From the NCBI GenBank assembly GCA_963766935.1, contig CAVYBY010000007.1:124001-188000 (forward strand): 64,000 bases of DNA, written 5' to 3'. The notes under the pieces were generated by a model that was not told where the DNA came from, made no database searches, and saw only the letters and a list, made by a program, of their open reading frames with translations. This document shows positions 18,888-28,055 of this stretch, one piece after another. The stretch is from CAVYBY01 sp963766935. GTDB taxonomy: Bacteria; Actinomycetota; UBA4738; HRBIN12. Position numbers and translations under genes: made by a program. Positions within the stretch are counted from its first letter, which is position 1; each line of letters starts with the position of its first letter.

Positions 18888-19606
18888 TGCGCGTCGTGGT
18901 CGCCGGCGGCGGTGCGGTCGGCCGCCATCTCGCCATCGACCTCGCCGATCGCGGCCACAACGTGTCGCTGATCGAGCAGAACGAAGCGGAGGTCGAGCGG
19001 CTCCGGTCGTGGACGAAGAACGTGAACATCATCCTGGGTGATGCGTGCGAGCCGTGGGTGCTGGAAGAAGCCGAGCTCTCCAAGGCAGAGGTCGTCGTGG
19101 CCGCCACCGGAGACGACGAGGACAACCTGGTCACGTCGCTCCTTGCGAAGCAGGAGTTCGCCGTCCCCCGGGTGCTCGCCAGGGTGAACCATCCCAGCAA
19201 CGAATGGCTCTTTACCGAGCAATGGGGGATCGACGCCGCCGTCTCGCCGCCGCACATCCTGACGGCCATGGTGGAGGAGGCCGTGACCGTCGGCGACCTG
19301 GTTCGCCTGGTCCGCCTCGAAGGGGGCAAGGTCTCGATCGTCGAGATGACGCTGCCGGAGGATGCCCCGAGCGTCGGCCACCCGCTGTACGAGCTGCGGC
19401 TGCCGCCCGACTCGGCCGTCGTCGCGATCCTGCGCGACGGACACGTCGTCATCCCGCAGCCCGAGACCGTGTTCTCGGTACGGGACGAGGTGCTCGCCAT
19501 CTGTTCCCCCGGCTCCGAGCTGGGCCTGCGCACCGCGGTCGTCGGCGAGCACGCGACCGACAACCCATCGGGCGACGGGCCGGCCGGCTCGGCGGTGGCG
19601 CGCTAA
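18887..19606 (+). CDS. trkA: TrkA-family potassium channel/transporter NAD-binding protein 2 (CeoC-like)
   Basis: A 239-residue RCK/KTN protein with GGGAVGRHLA (residues 7-16) and the acidic end of the second strand in VSLIEQNEAE, followed by a C-terminal TrkA_C domain and a short acidic, Gly-rich tail. It is translationally coupled to the first TrkA gene (TGATG) and only 11 bases before the KdpD-domain gene. Two different single RCK proteins suggest a hetero-oligomeric gating ring. Function in K+ transport is known for the family; which transporter they serve is inferred from the operon. Confidence 0.88.
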   Translation: MRVVVAGGGAVGRHLAIDLADRGHNVSLIEQNEAEVERLRSWTKNVNIILGDACEPWVLEEAELSKAEVVVAATGDDEDNLVTSLLAKQEFAVPRVLARVNHPSNEWLFTEQWGIDAAVSPPHILTAMVEEAVTVGDLVRLVRLEGGKVSIVEMTLPEDAPSVGHPLYELRLPPDSAVVAILRDGHVVIPQPETVFSVRDEVLAICSPGSELGLRTAVVGEHATDNPSGDGPAGSAVAR

Positions 19607-19617
19607 CGCCGGCTCGG

Positions 19618-20799
19618 ATGGACGCGGGGACCGCCCCGACGACCAGCGGCATCGAGTCGGTCGAATCCCTCGCCGGCAAACCGGACGTCGAGTCGACGGC
19701 CGAGACCACCTGGGCCCACGCCGAGGCCGAAGCCGAGAAGCGCGCGTCGCTGCGGATCTACCTGGGCGCGGCGCCCGGCGTTGGCAAGACCTACGCGATG
19801 CTCTCCGAAGGGCAACGCCGGCGTGAGCGCGGAAGCGACGTGGTCGTCGGCGCCGTCGAGACCTACGGGCGGCAGAAGACGTCCGAGATGGTCGAGGGGC
19901 TGGAGGTGCTTCCGGCGCGGGCCATCCAGTACCGGGGTGTCACGCTCGACGAGATGGATACGCCGGCGCTGCTCGAGCGCGAGCCCGAGGTCGCGCTGGT
20001 CGACGAACTGGCCCACACGAACGTTCCAGGGACGCGGAGGGCCAAGCGTTGGGAGGACGTGCTGGATCTGCTCGTCGCCGGGATCGAAGTCATCACCACG
20101 CTGAACGTGCAGCACATCGAGAGCCTCAACGACCTCGTCGCCCAAGCCACGGGCATCCGCCAGCGCGAGACGGTCCCCGACTGGATTCTCGATCTCGCCG
20201 ATCAGGTGGAGCTCGTCGACATGTCGCCGCACGCGCTGCGGCGGCGGATGATGCACGGCAACGTCTATCCGGACCCCCGCAAGGCCGAGCTGGCGCTGCG
20301 GAGATTCTTCACCGAGGAAAACCTCACCGCACTTCGCGACCTCGCCTTGATGCGCGTCGCCAACCAGGTCGACGAGGATCTCCTGTCGCGCTGGACCAAG
20401 GAGACGGCGCCCGGCGCCCGGGAGCGCATCCTCGTCTGCGTTTCTCGTCCGGAGCTGGCGGAAGCGCTCGTGCGGCGTGGCGCGCTGCTCGCTCAGCGCG
20501 CGAGGGGCGACCTGCTGGTCGTCCACGTCGGACATGGAGAGGAGCGCCGCCAACCCGAGTGGCTCCCCGGCATCCGAGATCTCACGTCCAACCTCGACGG
20601 CCAGTTCGACGTGATCCGCGCCGACTCGGCGGTCGACGGCGTGGTCGGCTACGCCTACCGCCAGCACGTCACGCAGATCCTGGTCGGCGCACCGCTGCGG
20701 CCGCCCTGGCAGGAGCTGATCCGCGGTTCCTTCGTCAACAAGGTGATCCGCAAGGCGTCGGAGATCGACATCCATGTCATTGCGCGACGCGCCAGGTAG
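19618..20799 (+). CDS. kdpD: Free-standing KdpD N-terminal sensor domain (KdpD + USP), no kinase part
   Basis: A 393-residue cytosolic protein equal to the N-terminal part of KdpD only. It shows the KdpD Walker A box GAAPGVGKTYAM (residues 50-61), the Walker B-like VDELAHTNVPG, the TTLNVQHIESLND stretch, and a C-terminal USP domain (from RILVCVSRPEL). It then stops, with no membrane helices or kinase. The frame is clean and the stop is followed by the convergent kdpC end, so it is not a truncation by a nearby frameshift. Short stand-alone KdpD versions are known from cyanobacteria and Deinococcus. Here it probably acts in trans on one or both KdpD-type kinases of this locus. It sits in the KimA2 - TrkA - TrkA operon. 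Confidence 0.9.
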   Translation: MDAGTAPTTSGIESVESLAGKPDVESTAETTWAHAEAEAEKRASLRIYLGAAPGVGKTYAMLSEGQRRRERGSDVVVGAVETYGRQKTSEMVEGLEVLPARAIQYRGVTLDEMDTPALLEREPEVALVDELAHTNVPGTRRAKRWEDVLDLLVAGIEVITTLNVQHIESLNDLVAQATGIRQRETVPDWILDLADQVELVDMSPHALRRRMMHGNVYPDPRKAELALRRFFTEENLTALRDLALMRVANQVDEDLLSRWTKETAPGARERILVCVSRPELAEALVRRGALLAQRARGDLLVVHVGHGEERRQPEWLPGIRDLTSNLDGQFDVIRADSAVDGVVGYAYRQHVTQILVGAPLRPPWQELIRGSFVNKVIRKASEIDIHVIARRAR

Positions 20800-20810
20800 C
20801 ACTCATACCG

Positions 20811-21395
20811 CTACGGCAAGCTCATGTCGTGGATCGCGAGATTGAGCTCGAGGACGTTCACCCGCGGCTGGCCCAGGAAGCCGAGGTCTTTGCCCTGCAC
20901 GTGATCCTCGATCAAGCCCCGGACCGCGTCCTCGTCGAGGCCACGGACGGCGGCGATCCTCGGAGCCTGCAGCATCGCGGCCGCCTCGCTGATGTCGGGG
21001 TCGAGCCCACTTGCCGAGGAGGTCAGCAGATCGGCCGGGATATCGGCCACCTGTAGCCCCTCGTGGTAGGGCGACTCCACCTCCAGGATGGCTTCGGCGC
21101 GATCCTTGATCGCCGAGGAGAGATCGGCCGAATTGGGTCCGAGGTTGGACCCCGAAGACGTCGAGGCATCGTCGTCGATCGCGGACGGGCGGCCGTAGAA
21201 CCACCGGTCCCCGGTCCAATGCTGTCCGATCGACGAGCTGCCGACGACGGCGCCGTCGACCCGAACCAGCGAACCGTCGGCCTTGTCTCCCATCGTCAGC
21301 TGGGCGATCCCGGTTATGGCGAGCGGGTACGCGAGCCCGGTCAGGACGGCCAAGACGAGAGTCGCGACGAGGGCCCGGAGGGCGATCCTCGTCAT
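20811..21395 (-). CDS. kdpC: Potassium-transporting ATPase subunit C
   Basis: Single-span subunit of the KdpFABC K+ pump, thought to support K+ affinity or ATP binding by KdpB. The 194 residues include one N-terminal helix (ALVATLVLAVLTGLAYPLAI), the QHWTGDRWFYGRPSA motif, the SGSNLGPNS motif, and the C-terminal LGFLGQPRVNVLELNL. It is intact. ATG overlaps the kdpB stop by four bases, the usual coupling. It ends 11 bases from the convergent KdpD-domain gene, and no terminator-like hairpin fits between them. Confidence 0.93.
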   Translation of the reverse strand: MTRIALRALVATLVLAVLTGLAYPLAITGIAQLTMGDKADGSLVRVDGAVVGSSSIGQHWTGDRWFYGRPSAIDDDASTSSGSNLGPNSADLSSAIKDRAEAILEVESPYHEGLQVADIPADLLTSSASGLDPDISEAAAMLQAPRIAAVRGLDEDAVRGLIEDHVQGKDLGFLGQPRVNVLELNLAIHDMSLP

Positions 21396-23451
21396 GGGAA
21401 CCGCACCGCCGCGAGCACGACGTCGATCACCTTGATGCCGAGGAACGGAGCGACGAGCCCGCCGAGCCCGTAGATCAGCAGGTTCCGGCGGAGCAGCGCG
21501 ACGGCGGCGGCCGGGCGGTACCGGACTCCGCGAAGCGCCAGTGGCACGAGCGCCACGATGATCAGAGCGTTGAAGATGACCGCCGACAGGATCGCCGACT
21601 CGGGCGAACGCAGATCCATGACATTCAGCCGGTCGAGCACGGGGAACGTCGCCGTGAACATTGCCGGGATGATCGCGAAGTACTTCGCCACGTCGTTCGC
21701 GATCGAGAACGTGGTCAGCGCGCCGCGCGTAATCAGCAGCTGCTTGCCGATCTCGACGATCTCCATGAGCTTCGTCGGGTTGGAGTCGAGGTCGACCATG
21801 TTGCCGGCCTCTTTGGCCGCGCTCGTGCCGGTGTTCATCGCGACGCCGACATCGGCCTGCGCCAGCGCGGGCGCGTCGTTGGTTCCGTCGCCCGTCATCG
21901 CGACCAGCACGCCGCCGGCCTGTTCGCGCTTGATCAGCGCCATCTTGGTCTCCGGAGTGGCTTGCGCCAGGAAGTCGTCCACGCCGGACTCCTGCGCGAT
22001 CGCGGCCGCCGTCAGCGGGTTGTCGCCGGTGATCATGACCGTGCGGATGCCCATCTTGCGAAGCTGGGCGAACCGCTCGACCAGACCCTCCTTGATGATG
22101 TCCTTCAGCTCGATGACGCCGAGCAGCCGGCGGTCGCGCGCCACCGCCAGCGGCGTCCCGCCGGCTCGCGCGATCCGCTCGACCTCGGCCTCGAGCTCGC
22201 GCCGGCATGTCGTCGCCCGCCCATCCGACGATGGCGTCGACGGCGCCCTTGCGGATCTCGGACGCGTCGATGTCGACGCCGCTCATGCGCGTCTGCGCGG
22301 TGAAGGGGATGAACGTCGCGCGCAGCCTCCAGCAGGTCGTGCTCCGCGGATCCCGTAGCGCTCCTTTGCGAGGATGACGATCGACCGGCCCTCCGGCGTC
22401 TCGTCGGCGAGCGAGGCCAACTGGGCGACCTCGGCCAGCTCGGGCTCGCCGACGCCCGGCGCCGGCGATGAAGGCGACCGCGCTGCCGGTTCCCGAGCGT
22501 GATCGTGCCGGTCTTGTCGAGGAGCAGGGTCGACACGTCGCCGGCCGCCTCGACCGCGCGCCCGCTCATGGCGAGCACGTTGTGCTGCACCAGCCGGTCC
22601 ATCCCGGCGATGCCGATCGCCGACAGGAGCCCCCCGATCGTGGTGGGGATGAGGCAGACGAACAGCGCGATGAGGACGGCGTCGCGAGACCCGGCTGGCC
22701 CGCGTAGATCGCGAAGGGCTGCAGCGCCACGCACACGATGCAGGAAGATGATCGTGAACTTCGCCAGCAGGATCGACAGGGCGATCTCGTTGGGGGTCTT
22801 CTGTCGCTCGGCGCCCTCGACGAGCGCGATCATCCGGTCGAGGAACGTCTCGCCCGGGTCGGCGGTGATCCCGACCTTGATCCAGTCGGACAGCACCTTC
22901 GTGCCCCCGGTGACCGCCGAGCGGTCCCCGCCCGACTCGCGGATGACCGGCGCCGACTCGCCGGTGATGGCCGACTCGTCGACCGAGGCGATGCCCTCGA
23001 TGATGTCGCCGTCGCCCGGGATCAGCTCGCCGGCCTCGACCATCACGACGTCGCCCGCCCGCAGCTCCGAGGCGGGGATGCGTCTCCTCGGTGCCGTCGG
23101 TCCGGAGGCGCCTGCGCGACCAGGTCTGCCCGCGTCCGCGCAGCGCGTCGGCCTGGGCCTTGCCTCGCCCCTCGGCCATCGCCTCGGCGAAGTTGGCGAA
23201 CACCACCGTGAACCACAGCCCGAGGGCGATCGCCGTATCGAACGCGACCGGTCCGCCGCCGGCGACGTCGACCGCGATCCGGATCATCACGACGACGGAG
23301 ACGACCTCGACCACGAAGATCACGGGATTGCGCAGCAGCGTCCGCGGGTCGAGCTTCCGAGGCTGTCGACCAGGGCGCGCCTGACGATGGGCGGGTCGAA
23401 CAGCGGCGCGCGACCGCGACGGCCCCGTCGACCAGTGGGAGCCGGTGCCAT
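21392..23451 (-). pseudogene. kdpB: Potassium-transporting P-type ATPase subunit B, frame-broken
   Basis: Catalytic P-type ATPase subunit of KdpFABC. After joining frames one reads the actuator motif DESAITGESAPV, the phosphorylation loop LLLDKTGTIT (near 22510), the hinge MTGDGTNDAPALAQADVG and the C-terminal membrane helices. At least eight frame changes occur (near 23345, 23085, 22710, 22490, 22450, 22350, 22320 and 22200). Total length of 2060 bp fits a normal protein of about 686 residues, so nothing large is missing. Several breaks lie in CG-dinucleotide or G/C runs. I believe the gene is functional in the organism and the breaks are consensus indels. Its ATG overlaps the kdpA stop (TGATG). 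Confidence 0.85.
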
Positions 23452-25131
23452 CAGGAAAGCCTCCCTTCGATGAGCCCCTCGACGATCGCGCCGAGCGCGA
23501 GCGCCGGGAAGAACGTCAGCGCGCCGATCACGACGACCACGCCGTCGAGCAGGCCGACGAACAGGGGCGTGTCGGTGCGCGAGCGTCCCGGGCGTGACCG
23601 GGACCGAACCCGCCCTTGCGAGGCTCCCCCCCAGGGCCAGCGCCGCGAGCAGCGGCACGAACCGGGCGATCAGCATCGCGAAGCCGCCGGCGACCGCGTA
23701 AAAGGGACCGCTCGCCGTGAGTCCGGCGAACGCCGAGCCGTTGTTGTTGCCCTGCGACAGGAAGGCGTAGAGGATCTCGCTGAACCCGTGCGGGCCGGCG
23801 TTCAGTCGGCGGGCCGGTGCCGGCGGGGATCGACCACGGCGACGGCCGTGAGCGCGAGCACCACCAGGAACGGCACCAGGACGGCGAGCGCGGACAGCTT
23901 CACCTCGCGCGCCCCGATCTTCTTTCCGAGGTACTCCGGCGTCCGACCGACCATCAGCCCGCCGATGAACACGGCGATGACGACGAAGAAGACCATCCCG
24001 TAGAGGCCGCTGCCGACGCCGCCCCAGATGACTTCGCCGATGCCGATGTTGAACATCGGCGCAACCATGGCCCAGCGGCTTGTAGGAGTCGTGCATCGAG
24101 TTCACGCTGCCGTTGGACGCGTCCGTCGTGGCAACGGCCCACAGCGACGACTGGTCGGGTCCGTATCGGAGCTCCTTGCCCTCGAGATTGGGCGCGGACG
24201 CGGAGATGCCCGCCGCCTCGCATCGCCTGCGTGAGCGTGTGCTCGCTGGGGGCCGTCAGCCAGAGCCCGCCGAGGAACAGCACCATCATCGCGGCGAAGA
24301 GCGCCCATCCCTGACGGACGTTGCCGACCATCCGGCCGAACGTGAAGGTGAGCGCCGCGGGGATCAGCAGGATAGCGAACAGCTCGACGAAGTTCCCGGC
24401 GGGGCCGCCGCCCTCGAACGGGTGGGCGGAGTTCACGTTGAAGAAACCGCCGCCGTTGGTGCCCAGCTGCTTGATCGCGATCTGCGACGGCCACCGGACC
24501 TCGCGCGATCGTCTGCTCGAAACCCTGGATCCCGTGCGCGATCGCCGGACCGGCGATCGTCTGGACAACCCCCTGGGTCACCGAGGAAGACGAGCGACGA
24601 TCGAGAGCGGCAGCAGGATGTAGACGACGCCGCGCACCGCGTCCCGCCAGAAGTTGCCCAGTTCGCTGGTGCCCGAACGCGCGAACCCGCGGATCAGGGC
24701 GATCAGCACCGCCATGCCTACGGCCGCCGACACGAAGTTCTGGAACGTCAGGCCGAGCATCTGGCTCAGGTAGCTCATCGTGGTCTCGCCCCCATAGGTC
24801 TGCCAGATCGGTGTTGGTGGCGAAGCTGGCGGCGGTGTTGAACGCGACGTACGGGTCCGACCTGGCCGAGCGCCGGAAGGGTTGAGGGGCAAGTGGTTCT
24901 GGAGACGGAGGACGGCATACGTGAACAGCGTCCCGGCGACGGGCTGAACCAGATGGTGCACGCCGCGTACCGGCGCCAGCTCTGCTCCGCCTTCGGGTCG
25001 ACGCCGATGGCGCGGTAGACCATGCCTTCGATCCGCCCGATGCGCTCGGACGTGTAGACGCGGTGGATGTAGGTGCCGAGGGGCGGCGTGAGCGCCGTCA
25101 GAACGGCGACGTAGACGACGATCGTGGTCAC
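23451..25131 (-). pseudogene. kdpA: Potassium-transporting ATPase subunit A, frame-broken
   Basis: Channel-like K+-selective subunit of KdpFABC. From GTG at 25131 one reads LTPPLGTYIHRVY, then across frames WQTYGGETTMSY, the filter region TNGGGFFNVNSAHPFE (near 24450), GPHGFSEILYAFLSQGNNNG (near 23740) and the terminal ALALGAIVEGLIEGRLS. At least seven frame changes split it. The total of 1681 bp equals the usual length of about 560 residues, again pointing to sequencing indels. It begins one base after the kdpF stop and its own stop overlaps kdpB. Confidence 0.85.
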
Positions 25132-25132
25132 G

Positions 25133-25222
25133 TCAGAACTTCTCCGGGCGGATCAGCGCGATCGTCAGGTAGACGAGCAACGCCACCGACACGGCCAGCT
25201 CGAGGACGTCCGCGACGCTCAT
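25133..25222 (-). CDS. kdpF: Potassium-transporting ATPase subunit F (29-residue peptide)
   Basis: A 29-residue single-helix peptide that stabilises the KdpABC complex. It reads MSVADVLELAVSVALLVY and ends TIALIRPEKF, which fits the E. coli 29-residue protein in length, helix position and C-terminal AL..(A/P)E(A/K)F pattern. It stops one base before kdpA and its ATG overlaps the stop of another small frame upstream (ATGA). Confidence 0.88.
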   Translation of the reverse strand: MSVADVLELAVSVALLVYLTIALIRPEKF

Positions 25223-25338
25223 ATCCAGTCCAGCCAGACGACCAGGGCGCCGGCGGCGGTGAAGAAACCGGCGATCAGCATCACCATCACGACATCGAGC
25301 ACACCGGCAGCGTAGGCACGGCGGGATAAGGGACTCAT
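25219..25338 (-). CDS. Small membrane peptide leading the kdp operon
   Basis: A 39-codon frame starting ATG at 25338 (alternative GTG at 25302 gives 27 codons). It encodes one hydrophobic helix, VVMVMLIAGFFTAAGALVVW, and ends LDWI. The stop overlaps the kdpF ATG by the coupling sequence ATGA. Short hydrophobic frames just ahead of kdpF occur in other bacterial kdp operons as unnamed hypotheticals, so I think it is real. It could be an extra small subunit or a leader peptide. No good Shine-Dalgarno precedes either start. Confidence 0.6.
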   Translation of the reverse strand: MSPLSRRAYAAGVLDVVMVMLIAGFFTAAGALVVWLDWI

Positions 25339-25424
25339 AAGGAACCGACGCTCGGTGTATGGGTTGTCTCAAACATGCGCCGGCGGGGTTCGGGATCGGC
25401 GCGGCCACGACTATCCTCGGCTCG
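25339..25424. promoter_or_regulatory. Divergent kdp / sensor-kinase promoter region with -10-like TATCCT
   Basis: This 86-bp gap separates the reverse kdp operon from the forward kinase-regulator pair. TATCCT at 25412-25417 ends seven bases before the kinase ATG at 25425, with no Shine-Dalgarno, which fits a leaderless transcript. I found no CTTCACG repeats like those at 15714 here, so KdpE-type control of kdp, expected from other bacteria, is not visible by eye. Confidence 0.45.
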
Positions 25425-26971
25425 ATGGATGAGCAGGGAGCCACGCCCGGGACGTCGACGCGCGCGCACGGCGTCGCGGTGATCAGCCGCCTCGCCGGGA
25501 CCAACCGCCGGCTGCACATCTCGGGGTATGGCGTCGCCGTCCTCGGCACGGCGGCCGTGACGTTCGCCTTCCTGCCGAGCCGCGACACGGTGACACCGCT
25601 CAGCAAAGGGTTCGCGTTCCTGGTCGTCGTGGTCGTGGCCGACGCGATCGGCGGGCTCGGGCCGGGCGTTCTCGCCTCGGTCTCCGGGTTCGTCGCCTTC
25701 AACTTCTTCTTCATCCCGCCGTACGGCAGGTTGACCATCGGCCGCGGCGAGTACGTCGTGGTTCTGTTCGTGTTCCTCGGCCTGTCACTCCTCATCTCGG
25801 AGCTGCTGGCGCGGGCGACCGAGCGGGCGCACACGGCGGAGGCTCGAGAAGCCGAGCTCCGGACGATCCAGGAGCTGTCCCGCGAGCTGGTCACCGCGTG
25901 TACCGGGCCGGGAGACCTACGAGCTCGCGCTGTCGACCGTGATGGGCTCGTTCGGCTACGAGGCGGCGGCGCTCTTCGTCGAGCAGACCGAGGAGGTTCG
26001 CGGGCTCGTCGAGCAGGTCACGGTCGGCGCGCCCACCGGGATCGATCGAACGCACGTGGGATCCGCGCTCGCACGGAGCGGGCTCCGGAGCGACTGCCCC
26101 TGTCGGTGGGCGGCCGGAACCTCGGGCTCGTCGTGCTGACGGGGGAGCGGGCGCCGCTTTCGCCCTGCCGAGAGCCGGGTCCTTCGGGCGTTCTGCGATC
26201 AGCTCGCACTGGTGCTCGAGCGCGACCGGCTCCTGCGGGCCGCGACCGAGGCGGAGGTGTACCGCCAGACCGACCAGGATCCGGCGATCGCTCTGGCCGC
26301 GGTCTCGCACGACCTGCGCAGCCCGCTTGCGGCGATCAAGGCGTCGGTCACCGACCTGCTCGACGAGGCACCGGGGACAGGCGGCGACGACGCCGGAGGC
26401 GCTCGCAGGCATCGACCAGGAAGACGGACCGGCTGAACGCGCTCATCGCCAACCTGCTCGACATGTCCCGGATCGAGTCGCGGCGTCCTGCAGGCGCGGT
26501 CCAGACCGTCGACCTGGCCGAGATCGTCGCCGATGCGGTCGACCGGGCGCGGCGCCAGTGGCCCGGCCTCGACGTGTCCGTGCGCGTCGCAGCCCGGAGC
26601 GGCTTGGTGCGAGGCCGATCCGGTCTTCCTGGACCGGGTCCTCACCAACCTGCTCGACAACGCCGCGAAGGCGGCGAGCGCCGAGGCGGACGCGACTCCG
26701 ATCGAGGTGGAGCGCGGCGACCGAGGGCGCGGTGGTGGTTCGCGTGATCGATCACGGCGCCGGGGTCCCGGCCGCGGTCCGCGAGCAGCTCTTCTATCCC
26801 TTCTACCAGATGGACGACCGGAACCCGCGGCTCGGAACCGGTCTGGGGCTCCCGATCTGCAAGGGCTTCCTCTCGCTGAGGACGGCGAGATCTGGATCGA
26901 GGACACACCCGGGCGGCGGCGCGACGCTTCGCTTCACGCTGCCCGCCGCGCGTGTCGGGAGCGCGGCCTGA
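25425..26971 (+). pseudogene. kdpD: KdpD-type sensor histidine kinase 2 (no N-terminal KdpD domain), frame-broken
   Basis: Sensor kinase with a DUF4118 membrane region (helices between residues about 30 and 130, including FNFFFIPPYGRLTI), a GAF-like domain, the phosphorylation box AVSHDLRSPLAAIKAS (near 26300), ANLLDMSRIESR, the N-box LTNLLDNAAKAA (near 26645) and the G-box LGTGLGLPICKG (near 26835). Frame changes near 25905, 26090, 26175, 26395, 26605, 26720 and 26880 break it; total length is right for a kinase of about 515 residues. Like the kinase at 14235 it has no KdpD/USP domain. It is divergent from kdp and runs into a KdpE-like regulator, so it is the best candidate to control kdp. 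Confidence 0.82.
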
Positions 26972-27668
26972 AGAAGGAACGCATCCTCGTCGTCGACGAC
27001 GAGGAGCAGATCCGGCGGGCGGTCGAGCGGGCGCTCACCGCCCGCGGTTACGCCGTCGACGTCGCGGCCGACGGCGAGGAGGCACTGACGCTCGCCGGCG
27101 CGGCTCGAGCCCGGCGTCGTCGTTCTCGACCTGAATCTGCCCGGGATCGACGGGTTCGAAGTGTGCCGGCGCATCCGCGCCTGGTCCCGGTCCCGATCAT
27201 CGTGCTGTCGGTCCGGGAGGACGAGTCGGACAAGGTCGAGGCGCTCGACCTTGGAGCCGACGACTACCTGACGAAGCCGTTCGGGATCGACGAGCTGCTG
27301 GCTCGCGTACGAGCGCTGCTGCGCCGCGCGGAGGACCGGGACGCGGCGGCCGGTTCGACGTTCCGGTCGGACGGCCTGGTCATCGATCTGGCGCGTCGGC
27401 AAGTGGAGCGCGACGGAGCGGACGTCCGGCTCACGAAGACCGAGTGGGCGCTGCTCGAAGCATTCGCCGCGCACCCGGCAAGCTCCTCACCCAGGAGTGG
27501 CTGCTTCGCCGCGTCTGGGGTGACGGCTACGCCGAGGACGTCGACGTCCTGCGCGTGTTCGTCAGCCAGCTCCGCCGCAAGGTCGAGCCCGACCCCGCCC
27601 GCCCTTCGATCATCCTGACCGAACCCGGCGTCGGGTACCGATGGGTTCTTCAACCGGAGCCCGCGTAA
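26968..27668 (+). pseudogene. kdpE: KdpE-type response regulator 2, frame-broken
   Basis: OmpR-family regulator. It reads KKERILVVDDEEQIRRA at the start, the phosphoacceptor strand VVVLDLNLPGIDGFEV in a shifted frame (near 27117), then IIVLSVREDESDKVEAL, DYLTKPFGIDELL, and a winged helix with LTKTEWALLEAF and LLRRVWGDGYAEDVDVLRV, ending TEPGVGYRWVL. Frame changes lie near 27107, 27178 and 27478. No ATG, GTG or TTG start is visible at the junction with the kinase gene (CTG AAG AAG follows its stop region), which may be another base error. Corrected length is about 233 residues, normal for KdpE. Confidence 0.83.
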
Positions 27669-27748
27669 GCGCAGGACAACCAGAGCCCGCGTAGTCCAGG
27701 GACTATTCTGCGATTTATGCATCTCGACTCGGTTCCCGCCGCGGGGCG

Positions 27749-28006
27749 GTGCTCGCCACGGTCCTGGCCCTCCTGTCCGCTTCCCGCGGACACGACATGG
27801 TGCGGGTCCCACGGGTGGTGGGCGAGCCGGAAGCCGCGGCCGAGCTGGCTCTACGAGCGGTCGGCTTGAGATATCGGGTGGTGGTTCAACGACATCACTC
27901 GGAGACGCTTGATCCACCTCCAGGTTCGGTTCTGTCTGAATCCCCCGGACCGTGGACGTCCGTACCGTCGGGCTCCGAGGTGACCCTCATCATCCAACAC
28001 CCCTAG
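27749..28006 (+). CDS. Small protein with one PASTA domain
   Basis: An 85-residue protein starting GTG, with a short hydrophobic N-terminus (LATVLALLSA) that could be a signal or anchor. The rest is one PASTA unit: VPRVVGEPEAAAELALRAVGL, a middle with PPPGSVLSESPGPWTSVPSGS, and the end EVTLIIQ. PASTA units bind peptidoglycan fragments or beta-lactams, usually as repeats on Ser/Thr kinases or PBPs; a single, free unit is less usual. It lies between the KdpE-like gene and a secreted protease with no clear operon link. The exact start is uncertain. Confidence 0.65.
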   Translation: MLATVLALLSASRGHDMVRVPRVVGEPEAAAELALRAVGLRYRVVVQRHHSETLDPPPGSVLSESPGPWTSVPSGSEVTLIIQHP

Positions 28007-28055
28007 CACGCGTTCCCCCCTCGAAGCTCCGAGAACCAACCGTGAGAGGCAGAGA

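Noticed and set aside
20800..20810. Bidirectional terminator between the KdpD-domain gene and kdpC
   Set aside because: Only 11 bp separate the stops, with no inverted repeat or T run.
26952..27134. A separate start GTG at 26952 for the second response regulator
   Set aside because: That frame gives an Arg-rich shadow; the receiver sequence KKERILVVDDEEQ is in another frame.
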